Below, in pieces: positions 53,946-63,465 of a DNA stretch of 64,000 nt (the stretch's first letter is position 1; each line of letters begins with the position of its first letter). Below the pieces are notes generated by a model. It did not search any database and was not told the origin of the DNA. It saw nothing but the letters and a program-made list of their open reading frames with translations. The translations under genes were made by a program, and so were the position numbers. Source of the DNA: Lentzea tibetensis (GTDB taxonomy: Bacteria; Actinomycetota; Actinomycetes; Mycobacteriales; Pseudonocardiaceae); contig NZ_VOBR01000001.1 of assembly GCF_007845675.1 (NCBI RefSeq), positions 460,253-524,252 on the forward strand, in the 5' to 3' direction.

Positions 53946-56591
53946 CTAGGCGCCGTCGAGGAACGGGCCCAGCCGCGCGGCTGCCTGCAGGTCGCCCACC
54001 TGCGCGTACAGGACAGTCGCCTGCTTCCAGTGCTCCCGCGCCGCCACCAGGTCCCCCGCCGCCGACACCGCGTGCCCGAGCTTGTCCAGCAGCACGGCGG
54101 AGATCCAGCGGTCGCCGACCTGGTCCGCGAGCACCAGCCCGTCGCGGTAGTACGCGGCCGCCGTGGACCGGTCGCCGAGGTCGTCGTGCAGCTCGCCGAG
54201 GCTGCACAGGGTGTAGCGCTGCTGCCGGTCGCCGATGCGCCTCTGGATCGCCAGCGCCTGGTTCAGGTGATCCAGCGACTCGGTGAACCGGCGCGTCCGA
54301 CGGTAGGTCTCCCCCAGGTTGCTCAGCACGTTCGCCTGGCCTGCCTCATCCCCGGTCAGCTCGGCGAGTACCAGCGCCTCGCGGTAGCACTCGACGGCGT
54401 CGTCGGGCCTGCCGACCTCGTCGTAGGCGTTGCCGAGGTTGTCCAGCACCACGCCCTGGCCGATGTGGTCGTCGAGCGAACGGCGCAGCCGCAACGCCTC
54501 GCGGTAGCAGTCGAGCGCCCTGTCGTGCTCGTGCAGCTGCCAGTGCAGGACACCGGAGTTGTTCAACGTCCACGCCTGCCCCTCCGCGTCGCCCGCGCGC
54601 CTGGCGGAGGTGAGTGCCGTGTGCTGGGTGTCGCGCAGCTCGTCCCAGTACCTGCCGAGGAACTGGAAGCTCCACAACGCCGCCGCCAGCCGCCACGCCG
54701 TGCCGTGGTCGCCGAGCGACGCGGCGGTGTGCACGGTCGCGACCAGGTTCGACTGTTCGGCTTTCATCCAGCGCAGCGCGTCGTCGCGGTCGCGGAACGT
54801 GCGGTCGCCGGACGCCGGGAGGTGGCGGTGGTGGGGGTCGATCAGCCGGTCGGCGGCCGCGGCACTCGCCAGGTACCAGGCGGCGAGGCGCAGCACCGCC
54901 GCGGACTCGTCACCTGCCAGGTCACGGGCGTACCGACGCAGCAGCGCGTGGAAGTGGTACCGCCCCGGCGTCGTCTGGCCGATCAGGTGTTCATCCACAA
55001 GGGACTCGAGGTCCGGCGAGCCGGTCAGCACCTCGGCGGTCTCCTCGGTGAAGTCCTCGCCGGGGTGCAGCGCCAGCAGCCGGAAGGTTCTTCGGCGCAC
55101 CTCGCACAACGACTCGTACGACAGCGTGAAAACGGCGTCGACCGAACGCCCGCCGACGGAGAGCTCGCCGGTGGCGCGCAGCCGCGTCGCCAGATCGGCC
55201 ATGGTCCACGCGGGCCGCGCGCGCAGCCGGCGGGCCGCCAGTGCCACGGCCAGCGGGAGGTTTCCGCACAGCGACGTCACTTCAGTGGCGCCCACGGGGT
55301 CGGCGGCCACCCGCACCGGGTCGGCGATCGCGGCCATCAGGTCGATCGACTCGTCCGTGCGGAACACGTCGAGCCGCATCGAGTGCGCGCCGTCCAGCGC
55401 CAGCGTGCGGCGGCTGGTCACCAGCACCAGACTGGTCGGGCACGCGGGCAGCAGCGGGCCCACCTGCCGTTCGTCCGCCGCGTCGTCCAGCACGACCAGC
55501 GCACGCGCGCCGTGCAGCCGGTCGCGGTAGAGCGCGGCCCTGCCGTCGAGGTCGTGCGGGATCTGCTCGCCCGGCACGCCGAGCAGGCGCAGGCACGAGT
55601 CGAGCGCGGCGGCGGGATCGGTTGGCGGCTGGTCGGCGAACCCGTGCAGGTCCACGTACAGGAAAACGTCGAACCGGTCGGTCAGCCGGTGGGCCAGCCG
55701 CAGCGCGAGCCTGGTCTTGCCGACACCGGCCATGCCCTCGATCGTCACCACCGCCGACCCGGCGAGCTCCATCAGCTCACGCAGTTGTTCCTCGCGTCCG
55801 GTGAACTCGGCGATGTCCGCGGGCAGCTGGTGCACAGCCGTGATCGGCGCGGCGGGCTGGAGCTCCGGATCGGTGGCCATGATCTGCCGGTGCAGCTCGC
55901 GCAGCGCCGGGCTCGGGTCGGCGCCGAGCTCGTCCGCGAGCCGCCGCCGGACCTCGTCGAAGTGCGCCAGCGCGTCGGCCTGCCGCCCGCAGCGGTACAG
56001 CGTGAGAATGAACTGGGCGGCCAGCCGTTCGTTCAGCGGATGTCCGGCGACACGGGCGGGCAGCTCGACGGCGAGTTCGGCGTGGCCGCCCAAGCGCAAC
56101 CGGCGGTCGGTCTCGTCCAGCTCGGCGGCGAACCGTTCCGCCGCAAGGGTTTCACGCACTCCGTTGAGCCATGGCACGTCCACGCCGCCGAACGCGTCAC
56201 CGCGCCACAGGCCGAGTGCCTCGCCCAGCGACGCCACCGCGCGTTCGTCGTCCGCCGACCGGGCTTCCCGCACCAGCGCGCGAAACCGGTTCAGGTCGAC
56301 GGCCCGCGGATCCACCTCCAGCACGTACCCGCCGGATCGCCGCACCAGCGAGGCGGCCCCACCGAGCGCCGCACGGAGCCGGGAAAGATAGCTGTACAAC
56401 GTATCCTTCGCGCGGCGCGGCTGAGACTCGCCCCACGCGCGGTCGATGAGCTCGTCGGTGGACACGACGCGGTTCGCCTCGACCAGCAGCACCGCGAGCA
56501 GGCAGTGCTGACGCCCGTGTCCGAGGTCCACGGCGTGACCGTCGACGGCGACCTCGAGCGGTCCGAGCAGCCTGAATTCTCCCCCCACCAC
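53946..56591 (-). CDS. SARP-family regulator with NB-ARC and TPR domains
   Basis: An 881-residue protein. Winged helix at 1-92 (EFRLLGPLEVAVDG, STDELIDRAWG, LYSYLSRLRAALG); BTAD at 98-240; NB-ARC with P-loop EGMAGVGKTRLA (Lys292), ALVVLDDA and VLVTSRRTLA; C-terminal TPR repeats with the classic VLDNLGNAYDEVGRPDDAVE pattern. It has AfsR-like architecture and is likely an activator responding to nucleotide state or partners. The start is a pair of GTGs with only a distant GGGAGA, so it is uncertain by a few codons. It is divergent from a secreted protein gene, with SARP-type repeats between them. Confidence 0.92.
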   Translation of the reverse strand: MVGGEFRLLGPLEVAVDGHAVDLGHGRQHCLLAVLLVEANRVVSTDELIDRAWGESQPRRAKDTLYSYLSRLRAALGGAASLVRRSGGYVLEVDPRAVDLNRFRALVREARSADDERAVASLGEALGLWRGDAFGGVDVPWLNGVRETLAAERFAAELDETDRRLRLGGHAELAVELPARVAGHPLNERLAAQFILTLYRCGRQADALAHFDEVRRRLADELGADPSPALRELHRQIMATDPELQPAAPITAVHQLPADIAEFTGREEQLRELMELAGSAVVTIEGMAGVGKTRLALRLAHRLTDRFDVFLYVDLHGFADQPPTDPAAALDSCLRLLGVPGEQIPHDLDGRAALYRDRLHGARALVVLDDAADERQVGPLLPACPTSLVLVTSRRTLALDGAHSMRLDVFRTDESIDLMAAIADPVRVAADPVGATEVTSLCGNLPLAVALAARRLRARPAWTMADLATRLRATGELSVGGRSVDAVFTLSYESLCEVRRRTFRLLALHPGEDFTEETAEVLTGSPDLESLVDEHLIGQTTPGRYHFHALLRRYARDLAGDESAAVLRLAAWYLASAAAADRLIDPHHRHLPASGDRTFRDRDDALRWMKAEQSNLVATVHTAASLGDHGTAWRLAAALWSFQFLGRYWDELRDTQHTALTSARRAGDAEGQAWTLNNSGVLHWQLHEHDRALDCYREALRLRRSLDDHIGQGVVLDNLGNAYDEVGRPDDAVECYREALVLAELTGDEAGQANVLSNLGETYRRTRRFTESLDHLNQALAIQRRIGDRQQRYTLCSLGELHDDLGDRSTAAAYYRDGLVLADQVGDRWISAVLLDKLGHAVSAAGDLVAAREHWKQATVLYAQVGDLQAAARLGPFLDGA

Positions 56592-56619
56592 TCCGGGATA
56601 GCGGTTTCTCCCTGCCACT

Positions 56620-56649
56620 TCAAGGTTTCTCGCAAGGTCAGCGAAAGGT
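56620..56649 (+). promoter_or_regulatory. SARP-type box: three direct (C/A)AAGGT repeats
   Basis: TCAAGGT at 56620, GCAAGGT at 56632 and GAAAGGT at 56643 lie in the 104-base divergent region, with 12- and 11-base spacing. A GTAGTG -10-like hexamer follows about 12 bases later on the plus strand, the geometry used by SARPs. Confidence 0.55.
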
Positions 56650-56695
56650 GGGCCGTCCACCGTAGTGGCAGATCCACCGAGGAGAGGAGACGAGC

Positions 56696-57034
56696 GTGAT
56701 CCGTTTGACGAAGATGGCGCTGCTGGGGTCGGGTCTGGCGATCGCGGGCGCACTGGCCGCCGCGAGCCCGGCGAGCGCCACGACACCGGATGAGAGGTCG
56801 GTCGTCGTGGCGCAGCCGCGCTGCAGCGGGCCCAAGTGGTACGACGCGGCCGGTCCCGGCGGAGCCCACCGCGCACACGCCACGTGCAACGGCGTGTACG
56901 TGAAGGTCACGATCTACTGCGCTGACGGGAGCCAGCACACCAGCGCGTGGCGGTGGGGCTACGCCAAGGCCGAGTGCCCCTACGCCACCGCACACCGGGG
57001 GACCATGAAGGTGCAGACGAAGCGGAACCTGTAG
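56696..57034 (+). CDS. Small secreted four-cysteine protein
   Basis: A 112-residue precursor from a GTG with GGAGAGGAG upstream. The signal peptide (LTKMALLGSGLAIAGALAAA, with AxA at SPASA) ends near residue 29. The mature ~83 residues have four cysteines (43, 64, 75, 94), enough for two disulfides, and several aromatic residues (WYD, YVKVTIY, AWRWGY). No enzyme family is recognised. It is divergent from the SARP gene behind a SARP-type box, so it is a probable SARP target. Confidence 0.85.
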   Translation: MIRLTKMALLGSGLAIAGALAAASPASATTPDERSVVVAQPRCSGPKWYDAAGPGGAHRAHATCNGVYVKVTIYCADGSQHTSAWRWGYAKAECPYATAHRGTMKVQTKRNL

Positions 57035-57200
57035 TCACACGCAGGGATGATCCGGGTGACCGTGTCGCCGGACGACGAGGCGGCACGGCCACCCGCTCAG
57101 CGGATCAGAACCCCCGCCAGGGGTTTCCGCTTTTGACGATCAACGGCTGCTTCTGTTGGTGTTGCTCGAGAACGCCGGCCGCCGCGCGGGCGCGGCCTCT

Positions 57201-59552
57201 TCACTTCAGAGGCTCGCCGCGCAGTCGTTCGGTGATCCACACGGCGATCTGGGTGCGGGTGGTGAAGCCGAGTTTGGCGCGGAGGTGTTCCACGTGGCCC
57301 TCGGCAGTGCGCCGTGAGATCACGAGCCTGGTTGCTATGTCCTTGTTGGACAGTCCTTGGGCGATGAGTGTCGCCACCTCGAGCTCCCTCCGCGTGACGG
57401 GTGCTGGTGGGGTGACTGCGGAATGCCCCGTTCGTGCGGGGTCGGGCTCTTCGTTGAGCGCGTAGGCGATACCTTCGTCAAGGCTCAGCGCGGCTCCATG
57501 GCGCAAGGCAGCCTCGAGCACTCCGTTGTCCAACTGCTCATCGATGCGGGTGCGGCATTGCTCACGCCGTGCGGGAGCGTCCCCCTTCCCCCGCGGGAAC
57601 TGGCCGTCGATCGCAAGCCAAGTCCGATCGGCGACAGCCAGCAGAACCGCGGCTCGCTCCGCGACACCCATCGCCACCTCGAGGCAGGCCAGCTGGTCGA
57701 TGGCGAGCACGATGCACGAGAGGTCGCCGAGTGGCCGTGCCGAGCGCAGGCATTCCTGCACGGACGTGACCGCTCGTGGTAGATCATCGCGGTCCCAGTG
57801 GGCGCGGGAAGTCAAGTAGAGCGCATAGGACCGCAGCCACCGTTCACCGTGTGCTTCGCATGTGGCCCGGAGCTCCTGGCAGAGCTCCAGGCCGCGCTCG
57901 GTGTTTCCCAGGTGCAGATGCATCGAGGCGAGCTGGAGGTAGGTCAGCGTGACGAAGGAGTCAACGCGATCGGTGCTCCGGTAGTGCGTCAGAGCCTCAT
58001 CCAGGAGGGCGGCGGCGCTGGTCGGATCGTCGCCGTGCAACGCGGCGAGGCCCAGTATGTGGGTGGCGTAGGTGTGCGCGGACGTGCTCCCGGTGCATCG
58101 AGCGATGGCTCGGCATTCTTTCGCCGCCTGCTCGCAGGCGGCGAAGTCACTCTGTGCCGCAGCGATCCAACCGTTGATGCACAGCGCCCTGGCCAGTTCA
58201 TCGCTGGGTGCGTGGGAATGGTGCTCGAGTGCGAGATCCAACCAGCGGCGCCCCTGCGGCAGCAGGCCGGCGGCCCTCCAGTAGAACCACAACGCAGTGG
58301 CCATGCGCAGCCCGGTCGCGGACCTGTCGGGAAGGTCCAGGCAGCTGCCGAGGGCGATCTGCAGGTTGGCGTGGTCCCGCCGCAGCCGGTTCAACCAGTC
58401 CGCCTGCACAGATCCGAACCACTCCGCCGCCGCTCGCTCGCACAGCCGCAGGTAGTGATCCCGATGGCGGCGCCGCAGCAGTGCTTCCCCGCCTGTCTCG
58501 CGCAGCCGGTGTCGACCGTACTGGCGGACCGTTTCCAACTGCCGGTAACGCGCCGCGGATCCGTGTGCGGTGCGAACAACGATCGACTTGTCCACCAGTC
58601 CCGCCAGTGTCGCCAACACGTCCTGCTGGGCGGTTTCCTCTTCGCAGCAGACGTTCTCGACCGCCGACAGGTCGAAGCCGTCGGCGAACACCGACAGCCC
58701 CGCCCACAGTTTCCGCTCTTCGGGGGAGCACAGACGGTAGCTCCAGTCGAGCGTCGCGCGCAGCGTGCGCTGGCGAGGCGGCGCGGTGCGGCTCCCCCTG
58801 GTGACCAAGCGGAAGCGGTCGTCCAGTCGTGCCAGGATCTGCCCGAGAGACAGTGTCCGCAACCACGGGGTGGCCAGCTCTATGGCGAGCGGGATGCCCT
58901 CCAGACGTTGACAGATCCGGGCCACAGTGACCTGGTTCCCCGTGGTGATCGCGAAGGTCGGATCCACCGCACAGGCACGCTGTGCGAACAGGGTCATCGC
59001 GGCGCCGTGCCGATTGATTCCACCCGAGGTGGACAGTTCGTTCGGCTCCGGCGTGGCGAACGGCGACACCGGCAGGATGTGCTCGCCGTCGGCGTGCAAC
59101 CGGTGCCGGCTGGTAACGAGGATGCGCAGGCCCTCAGCAGCACCGAGGATCTTGCCGGCCAGTGTCGCGCAAGCGTCAGCGAGGTGTTCGCAGTTGTCCA
59201 GGACGAGCAGGAGCTCTCTGCGCTCCAAGTAGTTCGACAGGATGTGGATCGGCGGGCGACGCGATTGACTGACTACGCCCAACGTGGCGGCCACCTTCTC
59301 GCACAGCAGGTCCGGCTCTTCCACCGAGGCCAGCTCCACCAGCCACGTCCCGTGCGAGAAGCTGCGTTTCACTTCGCGCGCTGCACGCGACGCCAACCGG
59401 CTCTTGCCCACTCCCCCGAAACCGGTCAAGGTCACGAGCCGGGCGCCGGAGAGAAGCTGCTTGATCTCCGCGACCTCACGACGACGGCCGACAAAGCTGG
59501 TCACCTCAGCCGGAAGATTGCCCATGTGCTGATCTCGACCACCCCCGTGCAT
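57201..59552 (-). CDS. LAL-type LuxR regulator (NB-ARC-like ATPase, TPR, LuxR HTH)
   Basis: A 783-residue protein. The ATPase has the P-loop TGFGGVGKSRLA (Lys50), LLLVLDNCEHLADA and ILVTSRHRLHAD, the set seen in BTAD/LuxR-type putative ATPases. The middle is TPR-like helical repeats. The C-terminus is a LuxR helix-turn-helix (TRRELEVATLIAQGLSNKDI, then SRRTAEGHVEHLRAKLG). The ATG at 59552 is the first reasonable start; an in-frame ATG at 59525 is an alternative. It is likely a transcription regulator whose DNA binding is controlled by ATP and an unknown effector. Confidence 0.9.
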   Translation of the reverse strand: MHGGGRDQHMGNLPAEVTSFVGRRREVAEIKQLLSGARLVTLTGFGGVGKSRLASRAAREVKRSFSHGTWLVELASVEEPDLLCEKVAATLGVVSQSRRPPIHILSNYLERRELLLVLDNCEHLADACATLAGKILGAAEGLRILVTSRHRLHADGEHILPVSPFATPEPNELSTSGGINRHGAAMTLFAQRACAVDPTFAITTGNQVTVARICQRLEGIPLAIELATPWLRTLSLGQILARLDDRFRLVTRGSRTAPPRQRTLRATLDWSYRLCSPEERKLWAGLSVFADGFDLSAVENVCCEEETAQQDVLATLAGLVDKSIVVRTAHGSAARYRQLETVRQYGRHRLRETGGEALLRRRHRDHYLRLCERAAAEWFGSVQADWLNRLRRDHANLQIALGSCLDLPDRSATGLRMATALWFYWRAAGLLPQGRRWLDLALEHHSHAPSDELARALCINGWIAAAQSDFAACEQAAKECRAIARCTGSTSAHTYATHILGLAALHGDDPTSAAALLDEALTHYRSTDRVDSFVTLTYLQLASMHLHLGNTERGLELCQELRATCEAHGERWLRSYALYLTSRAHWDRDDLPRAVTSVQECLRSARPLGDLSCIVLAIDQLACLEVAMGVAERAAVLLAVADRTWLAIDGQFPRGKGDAPARREQCRTRIDEQLDNGVLEAALRHGAALSLDEGIAYALNEEPDPARTGHSAVTPPAPVTRRELEVATLIAQGLSNKDIATRLVISRRTAEGHVEHLRAKLGFTTRTQIAVWITERLRGEPLK

Positions 59553-59800
59553 AACGCCTTCACCTTCCCGTCGTCCGGCGGACTGCGCTGCGATCCGGTG
59601 TACGTCTGGCGAAGCCAGTTTCCCATGCAACGCGCCGTCCACAGTAGACTCAACTGAGGCAGCGAATTCGCGGTCGGTTGGGCTGGTTCATTGACCAGCG
59701 AGGACATCCTGTGGCCTCGGCGTGCCTTCAGATGCCGCGCCGGGGCGTGGACTGATTCCCATCTCGTTCGTCGCGCACGGAGCTGGGTCTGGACTCGGGC

Positions 59801-59992
59801 GTGCGGGTCACCGTTGCGGCTTCACTCGTCGCTGTCTTGTTCATGACCACCGTTGCGTCGCTCGGCGTGCTCGCCATCATCGCGGAGATCAATGCGGAGC
59901 TGCTCCGCGGGGTGTCCACGAGCTACGATCCACGTCGCTGGTTCGGCAGGGCGCGGTTGAACGGCACCGCCATCCCCTGCCCGGTAAACTGA
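59801..59992 (+). CDS. Possible small membrane protein, 63 residues
   Basis: A GTG frame gives RVTVAASLVAVLFMTTVASL, then GVLAIIAEINAELLRG and a hydrophilic tail with an Arg-rich PRRWFGRARL. One long hydrophobic segment suggests a membrane peptide. No good ribosome site is visible and no family is recognised, so it may not be a gene. Confidence 0.3.
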   Translation: MRVTVAASLVAVLFMTTVASLGVLAIIAEINAELLRGVSTSYDPRRWFGRARLNGTAIPCPVN

Positions 59993-60133
59993 AGTCGTTG
60001 GTCCTGATGCGGTCACGCAAGGCGTGGGCCCAGACCCTGCTACGTCCAGGAGCGAGTGCGAGCAGTCGACGTAGTGGAGGAACCCCGTGCCGACCACAGC
60101 CAGTCGACCACTGCCCGGCGCGGCGAACACCGG

Positions 60134-60862
60134 GTGAGTGAGTCAGAAGGCCTCGAAAAATCGGTGAACCGAGCGCGGGCGGCAGTGATGGCTGCCCTCC
60201 GCGATCACGAGAACAATCTTGATGCGGTGGCGCGAGTGATCCGCGCCTGTGTGGACGTGCTGCCGGTGGACGGCGCCTCCATCTCGGTCATGACCGGAAC
60301 GCAGGAGCGGGAGATGCTGTTCGCCAGCGATGACGTCGCCGCACAGATCGAGGCCTTGCAGTTCAGCCTTGGCGAGGGCCCCTGCTTCGAGGCGTTCACC
60401 ACCCGCAGGCCGGTGCTGGTGCCCGATCTGCCACAGGCGTCGGCATCGGCGTGGCCGGTGTTCGCCACCGCGATCGAGGAGCTGCCGGTCGGTGCGATCT
60501 TCGCGTTCCCGCTGCAGACCGGTGCGATCACCATCGGTGCGATCGATCTCTACCGCACCCGGCCGGGTTGGCTGTCAGGTGACGAGCTGACGGCCGCGCT
60601 GGAAGTCGTCGACCTCGCGACAGTGGTGCTGCTCGGTCTGCAGTTGGGCGATGTCGCCGGTGACGGGTGGTGGGGTGCGCTGTCATCGAACCGGGAACAG
60701 GTGCACCAGGCAACCGGCATGCTCATCGCCGCGATGGGTGTCTCGGCGGAGGAGGGCCTGGCCCGGCTGCGGGGCTACGCCTTCGTCATGGGCCGGTCCG
60801 TCGACGAGGTCGCTCATGACGTCGTGACCCGCCAGCTCTCCCCGTTCGAGCTCGACCGATGA
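60134..60862 (+). CDS. GAF-ANTAR protein
   Basis: A 242-residue protein. A GAF domain spans about 30-165 (DGASISVMTGTQEREMLFAS, LGEGPCFEAFTTRRPVLVPD, GAITIGAIDLYRTRPGWLSG). An ANTAR domain covers about 180-235 (NREQVHQATGMLIAAMGVSA, then LARLRGYAFVMGRSVDEVA). ANTAR domains bind paired RNA hairpins to cause antitermination, and GAF domains bind small ligands. The GTG start has only a weak site. It is followed on the same strand by a second GAF-ANTAR gene. Confidence 0.9.
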   Translation: MSESEGLEKSVNRARAAVMAALRDHENNLDAVARVIRACVDVLPVDGASISVMTGTQEREMLFASDDVAAQIEALQFSLGEGPCFEAFTTRRPVLVPDLPQASASAWPVFATAIEELPVGAIFAFPLQTGAITIGAIDLYRTRPGWLSGDELTAALEVVDLATVVLLGLQLGDVAGDGWWGALSSNREQVHQATGMLIAAMGVSAEEGLARLRGYAFVMGRSVDEVAHDVVTRQLSPFELDR

Positions 60863-60994
60863 TCACGCGCCCCCTGGCAGGACGATCATCGATCCACACC
60901 CACCCGCAGGGGCATGGGTGGGGCACCAGAAGCATCGATGGCGGGCCTGCTGCGAGCAGCACTACCGTTGCGTGAACAAGACAGGAGCTGGCAG

Positions 60995-61765
60995 ATGACT
61001 GGCACGGCACCCTCGAGCGCGCAGCGGGAGTCTCGGCTGCTGCAGGCGTTCGTCCAGATGGCTGACACCCTCGTCGACGACTACGACGTGGTCGATGTGT
61101 TGCAACAGCTGGTCGAGCATTGCACGGAGCTCCTGGACGCGACGGCGGCCGGACTGATGCTGTCCGATCAGCACGGCGGGTTGCGCGTGATGGCCTACTC
61201 GACCGAGCAGACCCAGCTGCTGGAGTTGTTCCAGCTCCAAGCCAACGAGGGGCCGTGCCTGGACTGCGTCCGCACCGGCGAACCGGTGTTGGTGGCCGAT
61301 CTGTCCACTGAGACTCATCGCTGGCCGAGGTTTGCACCGCTGGCCGCAGCGGAAGGCTTCGTCTCCGTGCACGCCGTGCCGATGCGGTTGCGCCGCGACA
61401 CCATCGGCGCGCTGAACCTGTTCGGTCGTGAAACCGGCCTGCTCGACGACCAGGATCTGCAAGTCGTGCGGGCGTTGGCGGATACCGCGACCATCGGGAT
61501 CCTGCAGGAACGCGCGCTCCACCGCAGTGAGGTCCTCACCGAGCAACTGCAGACCGCGCTGAACAGCCGAATCGTCATCGAACAGGCGAAGGGTGTTCTC
61601 GCGTTCGCCGGGAACATCGAGATGAACCAGGCATTTCAGGCTCTGCGCACCTACGGTCGCAACCACAGCAGCCGCCTGGTGGACATCGCCCGGCAGCTCG
61701 TCAACGGGGAACTCCCGCCTGACGAGATCCTGACCCGTCAATCGAACAACGCCTCAGAAGTCTAG
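60995..61765 (+). CDS. GAF-ANTAR protein
   Basis: A 256-residue protein from an ATG with AGGAG 7 bases upstream. The GAF domain covers about 25-170 (LDATAAGLMLSDQHGGLRVM, ANEGPCLDCVRTGEPVLVAD, VHAVPMRLRRDTIGALNLFG) and the ANTAR domain about 185-245 (LNSRIVIEQAKGVLAFAGNI, then FQALRTYGRNHSSRLVDIA). It is 133 bases from the first GAF-ANTAR gene, so the two are probably related by duplication. It converges on the enzyme-I-type gene, with only 23 bases between them. Confidence 0.92.
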   Translation: MTGTAPSSAQRESRLLQAFVQMADTLVDDYDVVDVLQQLVEHCTELLDATAAGLMLSDQHGGLRVMAYSTEQTQLLELFQLQANEGPCLDCVRTGEPVLVADLSTETHRWPRFAPLAAAEGFVSVHAVPMRLRRDTIGALNLFGRETGLLDDQDLQVVRALADTATIGILQERALHRSEVLTEQLQTALNSRIVIEQAKGVLAFAGNIEMNQAFQALRTYGRNHSSRLVDIARQLVNGELPPDEILTRQSNNASEV

Positions 61766-61788
61766 GTAAAGCCGTCACTTTGGCATCA

Positions 61789-63465
61789 TCAGGGGCTGAT
61801 GGCCGGTGTTGGGGCGACAGCCTCGAGGAGCTGGCGGACTTCCTCGATGGTGCTGCAGGCCAACGCGTCCGCTGCGAGGGCGGCGCAGCGGGTGCGCGCG
61901 AGGCTCCGCACGCGGGCGCGAACCTCGTCGGCCGCGGACGGCGCGACGGAGAGGATGTCGCAGTCCAGTCCCACGAGAAGCGGAATGACATCTCGGTGGG
62001 TGGCGGCGTCCCCGCACACGGAGACCTGCAGGCCGTGGTCGTGGGCGGTGGTGACGACCGCCGCGATGGCGCGCAGGACGTCGGGGTGGGCGGTCATGGC
62101 GGGGGCAGCAGCCGGGTCGCGGCGGTCGAGGCCGAGGATCTGACACGTCAGGTCGTTGCTGCCGATGGAGATGAACCCGGCCTCGGCCGCGATCTGGTCG
62201 ATGTTCGCGACCGCTTCCGGGAGTTCGACCATGGCGCCGAGTGGTGGTGACGTCACACCGATCTCGGCCGCGGCCTTGTCCAGCAGTTCCCGGCAGGCGC
62301 GCAGTTCCGCGGCATCGGCGACCATGGGGATCATGACGCGGAGGTCGGTGGCCGCTCCGGCGGTCAGGATCGCGCGGAACTGGTCGGTGAACGCCTCGGG
62401 GGCGGCCAGCATGAGGGGCAGGCCGCGCCCCAGCTGTTGGCCCTCGTGGCGGAGGAACGGCGGCAGTTTGTCGTCGGCGTAGTCCAGGGTGCGCACGGTG
62501 ACCGGTCGGCCGGCCAGTTGCCTGAAGACGGGGACCAGGGCGGCGGTGTGCTGGCCGAAGCTGGGCCAGGTCGCGGCGTCGAGGAACGGCAGCTCGGTGC
62601 GGAGCAGTCCGACTCCGTCGCAGCGGGCGTCGACAGCGGCTCGCGCGTCGGCCGGGGTGGCGATGTTGGCGCGCAGCACGACGGTGTGCCCGTCGCTCGT
62701 CTGCGAGGCCAGGTCGCGCTGGGTGCGCAGCTCAACCCGACGCGCGCGCAGCTGATCCATTGTGGACAACGCGGTGCGCCGTTCGCCCTCTTCCGGGTGA
62801 AGGACGACCTGGCGGTGGTCGACGAGCACCTCCACCCCGTCCGCGACGTCGAGTGCGGCCCGGTCCACGCCGAGCAGCAGCGGGATGCCGAGCGAGCGGG
62901 CCACGATGGCCGCGTGGGAGTTGGGGCCGCCGGTGACGGAGACCGCGGCGACCACTGGTGCGTGCGGTTCCAGCAGGTCCGCTGCCCCGATCTCGTGGGC
63001 GAACAGGACCAGCGGACCCTCATGATCCGTGTCGGTGTCGCCGTGCAGCCAGGCCAGAGCGCGGCGACCGATCTGCCGGACGTCGGTCGCGCGTTCGGCG
63101 AGCGTGGCGTCGTCCAGGTGGGACAGTGCCGTGGCGTAGACGTGCACGGCCTGCGAGATGGCCACGGTCACCGGACTCCCCTGCTCCGCGTGCCGCACCG
63201 CGGTGGCGCGCAGGTCCGGATCGGCGGCGATGTAGCCGGCCACCTCCATGATGTCGGCTTGTTCGGGTTGTCCTTGTGAGCGCAGGGACTCCGCGAGGTC
63301 CAGCATTCGCCGGTGGACGGCGTCGAAGGCGTCGATGATGTGCTGGACCGGGTCGCCGCCGCAGCGCCGGGGCAAGGTCGTCGGGTGAACGCGGTCGGTG
63401 CGGTAGGCCGATCCCAGCGCGATGCCGGTGGAGGCAGGCCGCCCCGGGAACGTCACCCGGCTCAC
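61789..63465 (-). CDS. ptsP: Enzyme-I-type PEP-protein phosphotransferase
   Basis: A 558-residue protein with the full EI layout. The N-terminal domain has the phospho-histidine region TGGPNSHAAIVARSLGIP (His184, with SHAA where EI usually has SHTA). The PEP-binding barrel has GVGLLRTELPFLDA, VTVRTLDYADDKLP, ISIGSNDLTCQILGLDR and the catalytic SVCGDAA (Cys484). The family takes phosphate from PEP and passes it to HPr. The GTG overlaps the dhaL stop (GTGA), which ties it to a PEP-dependent dihydroxyacetone kinase, where DhaM-type relays use an EI domain. No HPr domain is present in this protein. Confidence 0.9.
   Translation of the reverse strand: MSRVTFPGRPASTGIALGSAYRTDRVHPTTLPRRCGGDPVQHIIDAFDAVHRRMLDLAESLRSQGQPEQADIMEVAGYIAADPDLRATAVRHAEQGSPVTVAISQAVHVYATALSHLDDATLAERATDVRQIGRRALAWLHGDTDTDHEGPLVLFAHEIGAADLLEPHAPVVAAVSVTGGPNSHAAIVARSLGIPLLLGVDRAALDVADGVEVLVDHRQVVLHPEEGERRTALSTMDQLRARRVELRTQRDLASQTSDGHTVVLRANIATPADARAAVDARCDGVGLLRTELPFLDAATWPSFGQHTAALVPVFRQLAGRPVTVRTLDYADDKLPPFLRHEGQQLGRGLPLMLAAPEAFTDQFRAILTAGAATDLRVMIPMVADAAELRACRELLDKAAAEIGVTSPPLGAMVELPEAVANIDQIAAEAGFISIGSNDLTCQILGLDRRDPAAAPAMTAHPDVLRAIAAVVTTAHDHGLQVSVCGDAATHRDVIPLLVGLDCDILSVAPSAADEVRARVRSLARTRCAALAADALACSTIEEVRQLLEAVAPTPAISP

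Noticed and set aside
54000-56400. Long plus-strand frame opposite the second SARP gene
   Set aside because: No domain, and mirrored bias; the minus-strand SARP has clear wHTH, BTAD, NB-ARC and TPR motifs.
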